From Anaerolineales bacterium (lineage in GTDB: Bacteria > Chloroflexota > Anaerolineae > Aggregatilineales > J027): a stretch of 64,000 nucleotides of DNA. Of this stretch, positions 50,597 through 59,683 are shown one piece after another. Below the pieces are notes generated by a model. That model searched no databases. It worked only from the letters and a program-made list of their open reading frames with translations, and was not told the origin of the DNA. Both the position numbers and the translations under genes were made by a program. The stretch's first letter is position 1; every line of letters begins with the position of its first letter. Where the stretch lies: positions 868,001-932,000 of the forward strand of contig JACKCI010000001.1 of NCBI GenBank assembly GCA_020634155.1, read 5' to 3'.

Positions 50597-52796
50597 GGCC
50601 CTCCTTACGCAAGGCAGCCACCACGCGGTCAGGCGTTAGTGGAATTTCATCCATCCAAACGCCAGTGGCATCATGCACCGCCGCCGTAATAGCTGGAGCC
50701 AGTGGCAAGAACGGCATTTCAGCCATGCCACGCCCGCCCCAAGGCCCAATCGGTGTCGGTATCTCAATGATAATAGATTTGACCTCACGGGGGATGTCAT
50801 AAACCGTCGGTATCAGATAGCTAGAGAGATAGGGGTTGAGGATACGCCCCTCGTGCGAGATGAGGTGCTCCATCAACGCATACCCTTGGGCTTGGACTAC
50901 CGCGCCCTCTATCTGACCTTCAATCGCCAAGCGATTCATGGCCTTGCCCACATCGTTGGCACAGACCACCCGCTCTAACTTGATAATGCCCGTTTCAATA
51001 TCAACCTCGACCTCAACCACTTCCGCGACATAGCCATAGGCAAAATTCGGTGTGCCATAACCTGTTTCGGGGTCAAGCGGTGTGGTGGCAGGTGGACGAT
51101 ATTGATAAGTGGCTTTGGCGGGGCGCTCTTCATCTTGCCATTTTTGCAGCGCTTGTTCAGCGGCCCCACGAATGGCATTGCCCGTCATAAAGGTCAAGCG
51201 CGACGCCGAGGCACTACCCGAATTTTGGGTCTCAGAGGTATCATGAGAAATGAGGCGCACCTGTTCAACAGGCACCCCAACGGCCTCAGCCGTCATTTGA
51301 ACAAAAGCCGTGTGCGACCCCTGCCCAACCTCGGCACCCGCCGTCCGGACAATCACCTCCTCAATCGCGGTCCCGCCATAGAGTTCGATGGTTGCCCAGC
51401 AATTTTCAGGGGCACCAAAGCTAAAACCGATGTTTTTGAAAGCACACGCAAAACCAATTCCGCGCCGCTTAGAAGGGTCAGACGGCTGTGTAATGGCTTT
51501 CCGCTCCCACGTAACATCCTTCTGCCAATAGCCACTCTCGGCTGCACAGGTTTCAACTACTTCGGGAATGGTGACGCCGGGTGGGGCAACTGTTCCCGTT
51601 GTCATCATCGACCCCTCGTGTAACAGATTCCGCATCCGCACCTCAACAGGGTCAAGCCCGAGTGCCGCCGCCAGCTTATTCATCTGGTTCTCAGCAGCAA
51701 AGGCTCCTTGTGGGCCACCAAAGCCGCGAAAAGCCCCGCATGGGATATTGTTGGTGCAGACGGCATAGGTATCGACTGCCACATTTGTCAGTTCATAGGG
51801 GCCTGTTACCATCAAGTGGGCATTCCCCATCACTTTATTGGAGGTGTAGTTATAGGCCCCACCGTCGCCAATGACCTTAGCTTCTACCGCAACCACTTTG
51901 CCTTCGCGGGTAGCACCCCAGCGCGTATAAATCCGCACTGGATGGCGCTTATGGTGGTATTGAATCGATTCCTCACGGCTCCAAACTGTTTTGATAGGAC
52001 GTTGCAGCTTCCATGCCGCAAGGGCGAGGACAATCTGCACGCTCATGTCTTCACGACCACCAAAAGCTCCACCAATGGCTGGATAGATGATACGTACTTG
52101 TTCTGGTGGAAGATTCAAAGCGTGGTAGATTTGCTCTTGGTCTTCATGCACCCACTGACCCGATACCACAACTGTCACCCGCCCGGCCTCATCAATATAG
52201 CTGAGTCCAGCTTCAGGTTGCAGAAATGCATGCTCTTGGTAGCCCGTTTGATAAACACCTTCCACCACCACATCGGCTTGCTGCCATGCCGCCTCAAGGT
52301 CACCTTGGCGAATACGGTAGTGCGTGATGGTGTTGTTAAGATAGCGGGTATGTAATTGAGGAGCGCCATCCGCGAGGGCCACCTCGGGGTCAAATACGGC
52401 GGGCAAATCCTCATATTCAACAATGATGAGTTGGGCTGCCGCTTCTGCTGCTTCTGCTGATTCAGCGACCACGATGGCGATATTATCCATTAGACAGCGC
52501 ACAATGTCGGCCCCTTCAATTGTACTGCCGGGGCCACATAATACTGGCTGGTCTTTGATAGTCAGGCCATATTCATTCACCGGAACATCTTTAGCAGTGA
52601 AGACCGCCACCACACCGGGGTAAGCCTCCGCTGGGGTGGTATCCATTGCCACTACGCGGGCATGTACTCGATCAGAATAGCGGATTTTGAGCCACAGTTG
52701 ACCTTCAATATCAATATCGGCGGGATAGAGGGTCTCGCCTGTCACCTTGCCAACCCCATCCAAGCGGGGTATACGAGTTCCTATCATACTGGTCAT
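50583..52796 (-). CDS. Molybdopterin-binding subunit of a xanthine-dehydrogenase-family enzyme
   Basis: A 737-residue catalytic subunit. The first domain runs RIPRLDGVGKVTGETLY; MoCo-binding motifs include AIGGAFGGREDMSVQ near residue 246 and PCGAFRGFGGPQGAFAAEN near 350; the catalytic Glu is in GRGMAEMPF near 700 (GE in most members, AE here). Partner subunits are the fused FAD/2Fe-2S protein at 53245. The substrate is a purine or another N-heterocycle or aldehyde, not decided by sequence. ATGA couples it to the small membrane protein upstream. Confidence 0.9.
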   Translation of the reverse strand: MTSMIGTRIPRLDGVGKVTGETLYPADIDIEGQLWLKIRYSDRVHARVVAMDTTPAEAYPGVVAVFTAKDVPVNEYGLTIKDQPVLCGPGSTIEGADIVRCLMDNIAIVVAESAEAAEAAAQLIIVEYEDLPAVFDPEVALADGAPQLHTRYLNNTITHYRIRQGDLEAAWQQADVVVEGVYQTGYQEHAFLQPEAGLSYIDEAGRVTVVVSGQWVHEDQEQIYHALNLPPEQVRIIYPAIGGAFGGREDMSVQIVLALAAWKLQRPIKTVWSREESIQYHHKRHPVRIYTRWGATREGKVVAVEAKVIGDGGAYNYTSNKVMGNAHLMVTGPYELTNVAVDTYAVCTNNIPCGAFRGFGGPQGAFAAENQMNKLAAALGLDPVEVRMRNLLHEGSMMTTGTVAPPGVTIPEVVETCAAESGYWQKDVTWERKAITQPSDPSKRRGIGFACAFKNIGFSFGAPENCWATIELYGGTAIEEVIVRTAGAEVGQGSHTAFVQMTAEAVGVPVEQVRLISHDTSETQNSGSASASRLTFMTGNAIRGAAEQALQKWQDEERPAKATYQYRPPATTPLDPETGYGTPNFAYGYVAEVVEVEVDIETGIIKLERVVCANDVGKAMNRLAIEGQIEGAVVQAQGYALMEHLISHEGRILNPYLSSYLIPTVYDIPREVKSIIIEIPTPIGPWGGRGMAEMPFLPLAPAITAAVHDATGVWMDEIPLTPDRVVAALRKEGLGVI

Positions 52797-53242
52797 GAAT
52801 CCGCCTTCTTTTCTTTGGCTTTGCGGTCAATCGCTTCTTGTTTATCGCGCATACGTTTGAGTGCCTTGATTTTTTGAGCGCGTTGATGGGCGATTTTGGC
52901 CTCATAGCGACGAATCTTGCGAGGAGTAAGATCTTTTTCTTTAAGGCGCACCGTTTTCGATTCTTGATCGATGAGTGTATCGCGCCCTTGGATTAGCGAC
53001 ACAAACATCACGATAAGCGCGAGGCTGATAAACCACATCATAATCCCTATCATCAAGTAAAGGTCTCGGTCTTGAATATCCGCAATCTGCTCAGACACAC
53101 GGTCATTTTCTCTCAAGAAATCCCCTATCGCGGGAGCCGTCGCATAGCAAATCGCCGCTGTACACAACGCCAAAACAAGGCCCATCGCGGGCAAAAGCGC
53201 ACTTGGCTTGTTTTCTTCAGTGACTTTCTTGAACTCTGTCAT
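52793..53242 (-). CDS. Small two-pass membrane protein inside the hydroxylase operon (unknown)
   Basis: A 149-residue protein with transmembrane segments at about 15-38 and 62-85 separated by a short acidic loop, and a very basic cytoplasmic tail (RRYEAKIAHQRAQKIKALKRMRDKQ, abbreviated). It lies between the FAD/FeS gene (2 nt before) and the molybdopterin gene (4 nt overlap), so it is co-translated with both. It could anchor the dehydrogenase near the respiratory chain. No homologue is recognised. Confidence 0.7.
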   Translation of the reverse strand: MTEFKKVTEENKPSALLPAMGLVLALCTAAICYATAPAIGDFLRENDRVSEQIADIQDRDLYLMIGIMMWFISLALIVMFVSLIQGRDTLIDQESKTVRLKEKDLTPRKIRRYEAKIAHQRAQKIKALKRMRDKQEAIDRKAKEKKADS

Positions 53243-53244
53243 GG

Positions 53245-54663
53245 TTAGCTTCCTTTGACCGCCTTATGAAACGCTTCTATTATTTTATAATATCCTGTGC
53301 AACGGCATAAATTGCCGGAGATACTTTGAGCAACCTGTTCATCAGTCGGGTGCGGGTACTCCTCAAGAAGTTTGGCACCAGACATCAGAAAGCCCGGAAT
53401 ACAATACCCGCACTGCACCGCACCTGTATCCAAGAATGCTTGTTGCAAGGGGTGAAGGTTGCCATCACTCGCTAAACCTTCAATGGTGATAATTTCAGCA
53501 CCATGAGCACGGGGCGCAGGCACCATACAGGCCATCACCGCTACCCCATCCAAAAATACCGTACAGGCTCCACACTCGCCCTCTGCACAGCCCTCTTTGG
53601 TACCCGTTAGGCCTACATAGTCACGCAGAAAGTCCAGTAGATTCAACTGTACACCGCCCGTCACCGTTACTGTGCGTCCATTCACAGTCGTTGTAATGGT
53701 CTCCGCAGCATCACGCTCATGTCGTAAAGTAACGGGCAGTGGTGCAATCGCTGGTGGTTCACCCCCACCCCATAGCATGGCGGGGTCAGTTGGGACATGC
53801 GTTTTGTAAGAGCCATCCCGAATCGAACGCAAGACCCTTGCTATCAGCACCTTTACCATCTCGGTGCGATATGACGCAGATGCCCGCACATCATCAATAG
53901 GGCGCGGCACACTAGCTGTCAAACGTGCGGTTTCAGCGATAACCGCATCCGTCAATGTTTTCCCAGCCAGATACTCCTCAGCAAGGGGTACACGAATAAT
54001 GGTTGGGGCTACCGCTCCCAGCGTGATTTTTGCAGACTGAATACGGTCAGCCTCGAAGGCGAGGATAGCGGTTACGCTAACGACAGAAATGGCCTGTGCT
54101 TGCCGTAACTCAAGGCGCAGAAATGTTCCAACTTGGTTAGGCTGCATTATGGGGATATGAATAGCGGTTAGCAACTCATCAGGTTGCATCACAGTCTTTC
54201 GCACCCCCGTATAGAATTCCACCAGAGGGATCGTGCGATCACCCTTAACAGAACGCAGCGTGACGCTGGCTCCTAGCGCCATCAGCGGCACAATGGTATC
54301 GTTGGCAGGGCTGGCCGTAATGAGATTGCCTGCAATAGTACCCCGATTACGAATTTGGGGAGCGCCCACCTTCCAGCAAGCCGCCGCTAGGGGAAAGGCC
54401 CATGCGCGGATTAAGGGATTAGCGACTGCTTGATTGTGGTTGACCGTCGGCCCTAGCACTAAGGTTTGGCCTTCCTGCCGAATACAGTCAAGCTCAGGCA
54501 CGCGGCTGACGTCAATCAGCGTGTCCACCCCCGCCCGCTGACCACGCTCTAGCTCTATCAAGATATCGGTTCCACCAGCTACAATTCGCGCTCGTTCTCG
54601 GTATTTAGCGAGGAGTTCAAGTGCATCTTCAACAGATGTGACTGAAAAGTAGTTTTTCCACAT
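53245..54663 (-). CDS. Fused FAD-binding and 2Fe-2S subunit of a molybdenum hydroxylase
   Basis: A 472-residue fusion. Residues 1-285 are the CoxM/XdhB-type FAD subunit (VAGGTDILIELERG near 30; TIAGNLITASPANDT near 108). Residues about 325-472 are the CoxS-type double 2Fe-2S subunit with all eight Cys: GCAEGECGAC near 355, a Cys in VMACMVP, QCGYC near 418 and LCRCTGY near 453. The FAD-then-FeS order is the reverse of the classical XdhA fusion. Together with the subunit at 50583 it forms a complete electron path. Confidence 0.92.
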   Translation of the reverse strand: MWKNYFSVTSVEDALELLAKYRERARIVAGGTDILIELERGQRAGVDTLIDVSRVPELDCIRQEGQTLVLGPTVNHNQAVANPLIRAWAFPLAAACWKVGAPQIRNRGTIAGNLITASPANDTIVPLMALGASVTLRSVKGDRTIPLVEFYTGVRKTVMQPDELLTAIHIPIMQPNQVGTFLRLELRQAQAISVVSVTAILAFEADRIQSAKITLGAVAPTIIRVPLAEEYLAGKTLTDAVIAETARLTASVPRPIDDVRASASYRTEMVKVLIARVLRSIRDGSYKTHVPTDPAMLWGGGEPPAIAPLPVTLRHERDAAETITTTVNGRTVTVTGGVQLNLLDFLRDYVGLTGTKEGCAEGECGACTVFLDGVAVMACMVPAPRAHGAEIITIEGLASDGNLHPLQQAFLDTGAVQCGYCIPGFLMSGAKLLEEYPHPTDEQVAQSISGNLCRCTGYYKIIEAFHKAVKGS

Positions 54664-54675
54664 ATCGGTACTCTC

Positions 54676-55803
54676 TCATTCATACCACCACAGAAACAAA
54701 CTAGGCGAAAACACAGCGGATGAAAACAGGGCCTGTGGCTCACTTGTCCCATCCACTGGCATCACATAAATTGCACTACTAAAGGTCTGGGTGGGTTGAT
54801 CAAAATAGCTGCCAATAAAATACACCTCATCACCCATCCAACGGGCATCATTCTCAATCAGATTGGGTGAAAAGGTAAGTTGTTGAGGGTCGATTGCCCC
54901 AGTCAAGTCTACCATCCAGAGATCGGTCTGGGGCACCTCATCTACAAGGTCTTGAATGCTGACAATCGTGTGTTCAGCTTCTGCATCAATGGCTGACCAT
55001 AATTCAATACTACTGGTGGAAGGAAAAACAGCCAATGGTTCGGACTGGCATGGATCGCCCGGCCCAATTACGCAGGCCGTCGGCAGTAATGCCAATGCTA
55101 GGCCATTCTCCATATAGTAGGCAATCAGCAACCCCTTATCGCTACTCACCCAGCGATAGTCTGCTAAGATACCTTGCCCCAAAGCCCATGCAAGACGCGG
55201 CAAGACACCACCTTCACGGGGAAGACTATATAGCTGAGGAAAAGGCATACTCGCATCCGTCACATAGTACACCAGTGCACCCCCTCCCGGAGACCATTCC
55301 ACATCATAGATTGCTGTGTGGCTAACCAAATCTAGGCTTGTCTCAAGTACAGGGTCTGTTAAGACAAGCGTGGTTTGTTTCATTGTCCGCTCGTCTTCCG
55401 TAGATACTAGATCGGTACGTAACCACGCGATTGAGCCACCATCAGGTGCAATGATCGGGCACGTAAGGGGATTTTCTCCTACAGGTATCAGCAGCCGTTC
55501 ACTGGTTGCAATTTCCACTTGATAAGCGTAAGCCTGTTGAATACCCGCAATCGATTGATAAAGAATTCGCTCCCCACCGGGAAAGGTACTAGGCGGGCAA
55601 ACTGGACGATTAGCAAAGGTTGCCAGTGTATAAGAGGTGCCTGAATCAAGGTCAATCATAACAAGTGGAAACCCTTGCCCGTTCACATCGACACCAGATA
55701 CCAATACATGAGGGCGCGGGTCAGGCGGGTCTTGTGCGACGCTGCTCATGACCACCCCCAAGCTACTCAATAGAAGCAAAAGTATTACCAGATAACGCAT
55801 CAT
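54676..55803 (-). CDS. Secreted TolB-like beta-propeller protein
   Basis: A 375-residue protein with an N-terminal signal peptide (hydrophobic residues about 4-20, then VMSSVAQD). The mature part is built of repeated beta-blade units of the WD40-like/TolB type: PDGGSIAWLRTD, SPGGGALVYYVTD, and others with Asp-Gly turns. No catalytic motif is seen. It overlaps the penicillin-acylase-like gene by 4 nt and may bind or present it. It is 12 nt before the FAD/FeS gene, so read-through into the hydroxylase genes is possible. Confidence 0.72.
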   Translation of the reverse strand: MMRYLVILLLLLSSLGVVMSSVAQDPPDPRPHVLVSGVDVNGQGFPLVMIDLDSGTSYTLATFANRPVCPPSTFPGGERILYQSIAGIQQAYAYQVEIATSERLLIPVGENPLTCPIIAPDGGSIAWLRTDLVSTEDERTMKQTTLVLTDPVLETSLDLVSHTAIYDVEWSPGGGALVYYVTDASMPFPQLYSLPREGGVLPRLAWALGQGILADYRWVSSDKGLLIAYYMENGLALALLPTACVIGPGDPCQSEPLAVFPSTSSIELWSAIDAEAEHTIVSIQDLVDEVPQTDLWMVDLTGAIDPQQLTFSPNLIENDARWMGDEVYFIGSYFDQPTQTFSSAIYVMPVDGTSEPQALFSSAVFSPSLFLWWYE

Positions 55804-58355
55804 GGCTGCTCTCGAATGGGTTCTAGTTCTAGGCGTTTGGTCGCCTGCTCACGAATAGCATTGGCTCCCCACTGGACATCATGATATTCAATGGTACGCC
55901 AAGGAACAATCATATCTTTATAATGGTCACTGGCAGGATGCCCACTCTGCCCAGTGGTATGCATCGCACGACTATTGCCAAAGTCGTCCAAGTCTACAAT
56001 CAAGCGATAGGCAGGCAAGGTTCTGACCAAAAATTGGGCGTCCTCTGTCAACTGATAAGCGGTCGCGTTGATAATTCCCGTTCCTCCACTCATCTCATAA
56101 GGCCCATGATTGAGGGCAAAAGGGCCACTATTGACAATCAAGCTATTGTTCTCGTAGCCAATAACGCGGCTGACAAAAGTACCTTGATGGAGCAGCCCCC
56201 ACCGCCATTCGGTGCGATCTTCACCCATATTTTCCATCATCCACTCATAGGCATTGACGAATGCCGTTTGTAGGAGGTTGTCACGGGTTTCGTAGGTGAA
56301 CGGCGTCGTTGCATCATCCCACCAAGGATGCTGAGGCTGGTCAAGAATAGCCAAAACCGTTGCCATCTCACGCTCGCCTCCGGTATTAGGCATCAGGAGT
56401 TGGTCATCAAACGTCAAGTGTGCCAGTTCAGACCAAAACACCGCAAATAGAGCCGCTTGGGGGTTATCCATGTGGTTTTGTAAATCCCATTCTTTAAACC
56501 ATGCCAGCGCGTCTTGGTCTTCAATCGGCAGGTCAAATAGATATGGCATCAATCGCTGGGCAAAGACATTGAAGTTATCCCCTTGAATCTGGGTAAAACT
56601 ATCCACTGTATGCAGATCAACAGCATGTAGCAGATTGACAAGCCGTGTGGCACGGGTATCCAGCGCCCACTGGCGTGAGAGAGCCACCCACACGCCACCC
56701 ACTTGCTCAGGGTATAAATTGCCGAGCAACTGTTGGGTTGAATCGCTGTATGTTGCCGCAATCAGGTTATTAGCATCAACAATCATGCCAGATGGTGGAT
56801 TGTATAGGCTCGGCAACAACTCAAAAGGAATAGTTCCAAGCCATTGAGGGTCGTCATTGAGGCTATCTACAGGCACATGACGCGATTGGCCCGCTGTACG
56901 AATAGGTAATTGTCCAGCAACCTGATAGCCAATATTGTTCGATGTATCTGCATAAGCAAAGGCAAAGGGTGTCCATTGCCAACCCTGCACAGCATCACGA
57001 AATTCATCCCAGTTGGTCGCACGGTTAAGGTTCAGAAGCGCTGTCACTGGCTCCCCCACTTGCTCCCATTGCAAAGCCAATGCCGTATCTCCCGCCAAGT
57101 CTGTTAGAACAGGGCCATAACGACTGCGGTTGATGGTGTAGATAGGGGCTTCTTCATCATCAGGAAAAAAGTTAATGCTCTCCTGTTGAAAGGATACCCA
57201 TGTTCCATCGACCACATATTGGGTTGGGTCATTGGGGTTGAGATGCAACACAACCCAATCCAATATGTCCGCCCGTAATGGATTAATTCCCCATGCAATC
57301 TGCTCGTTATGCCCAACCACGATTCCGGGTATACCGGGTAGACTGAACCCTGTTAATGTATAGGGACAAGCCAAATCCACGCAATACAATCCCATCTCAT
57401 ACCATGTCGAGGGGATTTCTATCGGCATATGGTAATCGTTACCCAATAAGGGTTTGCCGCTTTCGGTATGCTCACCGCTCACCACCCATAGGTTGCCCCC
57501 CACTGATGGCTCAAGACCAAGCATTGCTATCAATTCAGGAGTTAAACCATCCAGCAAACGTGCGCGTAGGTCAGCAATATCATAGGTGGAAGCCGAGACC
57601 ATTGGTGTGCCAGTACCATGAGTTGCTGCTTCGCCCCAAACCGTCAAACCCGACATAGGTGGCTGATAAACCGAAAGCAACTCGGCATCTAGGTACTCGT
57701 TCAATGCTGCTTGATCCAGTTCAGCCCAAAGGTCACCATCATTCATCCAGCCAAAAAGCTTGGCAATCAACAGAGTATGATAGGGTTCCCACGGCTCAAC
57801 AGGCGCATCACGACCTAAATAAACCAACAGGTTATCCAAACGTCCTGATAATCCAACCAGTCCATACTCAGAGGCCAATGATTCCATATCCCGCTCAAGG
57901 ATATAGGCATTCACACCATCACTGTAGGCTTGTAGGATGTCGCGGGTGGCGGGTGGCGTTTGCTGCCATTCGGCGCGGGCAATCTCATCCCAATCAAGAG
58001 AAAGCATCAAGCGGTCTGCTGTGATAATTGAGTCGTCGGGGGCAAAAATCTCATGTAAGCGCCCCATTGCCATAAACCGCCCCAGTTCCATCTGCCACCA
58101 ACGGTCCTGAGCATGAACATAGCCTTGCACAAAGAACAGGTCGTGAGTATTGGTAGCAAAAATTTGAGGAATAGCCCAGCTATCTCGATAGACCGAAGCC
58201 GTATCGTTCAGACCTAGAATAGCGTTAGTGCCACTGGTTTTGGGTAATGGGCGAAAGTAAACCGAATAGGCAACATAACCAGCAATTCCACCTGAACCAA
58301 GCAGGAGAATAGCAATAAGAATAATGGCAAATCGAAGAACCCGTCGTGCTATCAT
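55800..58355 (-). CDS. Penicillin-acylase-family protein lacking the catalytic serine
   Basis: An 851-residue exported S45-type Ntn hydrolase homologue: signal anchor at about 5-28, alpha part (HAQDRWWQMELGRFMAMGRL near 90), then the position where the beta chain should begin. Family members read SNxW there; here it is GGNLWVVSGEHTESGKPLLGNDYH, with Gly287 (GGC, codon 57497-57495) in the place of the nucleophilic Ser. The rest of the fold is intact (GVTWGINPLRAD-like AWGINPLRADI). Autoprocessing and amidase activity should be lost. The ATG at 58355 begins the signal; an upstream ATG at 58394 is in frame. Confidence 0.85.
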   Translation of the reverse strand: MIARRVLRFAIILIAILLLGSGGIAGYVAYSVYFRPLPKTSGTNAILGLNDTASVYRDSWAIPQIFATNTHDLFFVQGYVHAQDRWWQMELGRFMAMGRLHEIFAPDDSIITADRLMLSLDWDEIARAEWQQTPPATRDILQAYSDGVNAYILERDMESLASEYGLVGLSGRLDNLLVYLGRDAPVEPWEPYHTLLIAKLFGWMNDGDLWAELDQAALNEYLDAELLSVYQPPMSGLTVWGEAATHGTGTPMVSASTYDIADLRARLLDGLTPELIAMLGLEPSVGGNLWVVSGEHTESGKPLLGNDYHMPIEIPSTWYEMGLYCVDLACPYTLTGFSLPGIPGIVVGHNEQIAWGINPLRADILDWVVLHLNPNDPTQYVVDGTWVSFQQESINFFPDDEEAPIYTINRSRYGPVLTDLAGDTALALQWEQVGEPVTALLNLNRATNWDEFRDAVQGWQWTPFAFAYADTSNNIGYQVAGQLPIRTAGQSRHVPVDSLNDDPQWLGTIPFELLPSLYNPPSGMIVDANNLIAATYSDSTQQLLGNLYPEQVGGVWVALSRQWALDTRATRLVNLLHAVDLHTVDSFTQIQGDNFNVFAQRLMPYLFDLPIEDQDALAWFKEWDLQNHMDNPQAALFAVFWSELAHLTFDDQLLMPNTGGEREMATVLAILDQPQHPWWDDATTPFTYETRDNLLQTAFVNAYEWMMENMGEDRTEWRWGLLHQGTFVSRVIGYENNSLIVNSGPFALNHGPYEMSGGTGIINATAYQLTEDAQFLVRTLPAYRLIVDLDDFGNSRAMHTTGQSGHPASDHYKDMIVPWRTIEYHDVQWGANAIREQATKRLELEPIREQP

Positions 58356-58402
58356 AGTCCCCTGATGATACCCCAAAACAAGGGACAATAACATAAACAG
58401 GA

Positions 58403-59521
58403 CTAGGTTGTTCGCAATTGGCGCTCGGCATATCCAACTAAATCACGGTGCGAAATCACCCCAAGGGGCTGTTCATCGGAGGTCACTAACAAATAGGGTT
58501 GACGCTTCAAGTCAAGACTTTGCAAGATTTCATATAGGTCACTGGCAGCATCAACTGTTTGGATTCTACCAATCGGTGTCATAGCAGTTTCCACTGTGAC
58601 ATTCCCCCACATGGCATGAGACATCAAACGCAGATTCTCAATGGTCAAGATGCCAACAATCTCACCATTGTCAACAACGGTTGCAGCCGAGGCTCCCCCC
58701 CCAAGCGACATCATATCCAACGCATAGCCGAGGGGCCAATGGGGTTGGACATTGGTACGCGGACGCACCAAATGGCCTACGGAAATCCCGCTCAAGCCAT
58801 CTCGCACATGAGCGCTCTGCAGGTGTGTTTTCGCCGCATTCATTAAAAACATCCCTAGCAAAATTGTCCACAGACCACTACCGAATAGTGCATTTTGGAA
58901 GAAGAGTGAACCGAAACCGCTCAAAATCATCAAGCCCGCAAAGCCCTGTCCGGTATAGCTGGCCCAGCGGGTAGCCCACAGATACTTACCACTAATCCAC
59001 CATAGCAACGCCCGCAAAACCCGCCCGCCATCAAGGGGAAAGCCGGGGGTCATGTTGAACACAGCTAAAATCACATTGATGATGCCAAGCCAGTAAAACA
59101 CCTCAACAATAACTGGATGGTTATCCCAAATATAGGACACGCCCATGAAGATACCACCCAACACCAAACTGCTCAGAGGTCCAACAATCGCAATCCAGAA
59201 TTCTTGATGCGCCCGACGTGGTTCACGCTCAATTTCTGCAACTCCACCAAGGAAAAACAACACAATGCGGCGGACAGGTATGCCATAAAAACGGGCCATC
59301 AGTGCATGCGCCAGTTCGTGCCACAGGATAGAGCCAAAAAACAGCACCGCACCGACAAGGCTGGCTATAAGATACACTTGGCTGGACTGGTCAGGAGCGC
59401 GGGTGGGCAGAACCAATGACGCCAATTGGTAGGTTACCAATAAAGCAATCAACAAAAGACTATAGTTAATGCCAATCTCAATACCCGCAATGCGCCCCAA
59501 ACGTATGGAAGACCCTAGCAT
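58403..59521 (-). CDS. Site-2-protease-type M50 metalloprotease with CBS pair
   Basis: A 372-residue intramembrane zinc protease. Multiple transmembrane segments carry HELAH (residues about 67-71) and FPLDGGRVL near 165, the third zinc-ligand motif. Residues about 245-370 hold two CBS repeats (GYALDMM...TVVDNGEIVGILTIENL and ATVETAM-like, then LLVTSDEQPLGVISHRDLVG). This SpoIVFB/Rip-like layout cleaves membrane-bound regulators in response to a nucleotide or energy signal sensed by the CBS pair. It is encoded 6 nt after a small membrane protein gene. Confidence 0.92.
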   Translation of the reverse strand: MLGSSIRLGRIAGIEIGINYSLLLIALLVTYQLASLVLPTRAPDQSSQVYLIASLVGAVLFFGSILWHELAHALMARFYGIPVRRIVLFFLGGVAEIEREPRRAHQEFWIAIVGPLSSLVLGGIFMGVSYIWDNHPVIVEVFYWLGIINVILAVFNMTPGFPLDGGRVLRALLWWISGKYLWATRWASYTGQGFAGLMILSGFGSLFFQNALFGSGLWTILLGMFLMNAAKTHLQSAHVRDGLSGISVGHLVRPRTNVQPHWPLGYALDMMSLGGGASAATVVDNGEIVGILTIENLRLMSHAMWGNVTVETAMTPIGRIQTVDAASDLYEILQSLDLKRQPYLLVTSDEQPLGVISHRDLVGYAERQLRTT

Positions 59522-59527
59522 GTGTGC

Positions 59528-59683
59528 TTATTCCTTTTTCTTCTGCCCAAAGAACGTATGCCACATCTGGCGCAGAATACCCAACTCCTTATCATCGGAA
59601 ATCCATGCGGTAATCAACAACACCGCCGCTAGACACAACCCGAAGACAAGCACTACCAGTATGGCAAATAATCCTGTGTCCAT
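59528..59683 (-). CDS. Single-pass membrane microprotein, 51 residues
   Basis: The ATG at 59683 begins MDTGLFAILVVLVFGLCLAA, a transmembrane segment, followed by a basic/aromatic tail ending QMWHTFFGQKKKE. It overlaps the stop of the TPR gene (TGATG), so it is translationally coupled, and lies 6 nt before the M50 protease gene. Longer frames upstream are in the TPR gene. Function unknown; it could be an auxiliary subunit of the protease. Confidence 0.6.
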   Translation of the reverse strand: MDTGLFAILVVLVFGLCLAAVLLITAWISDDKELGILRQMWHTFFGQKKKE

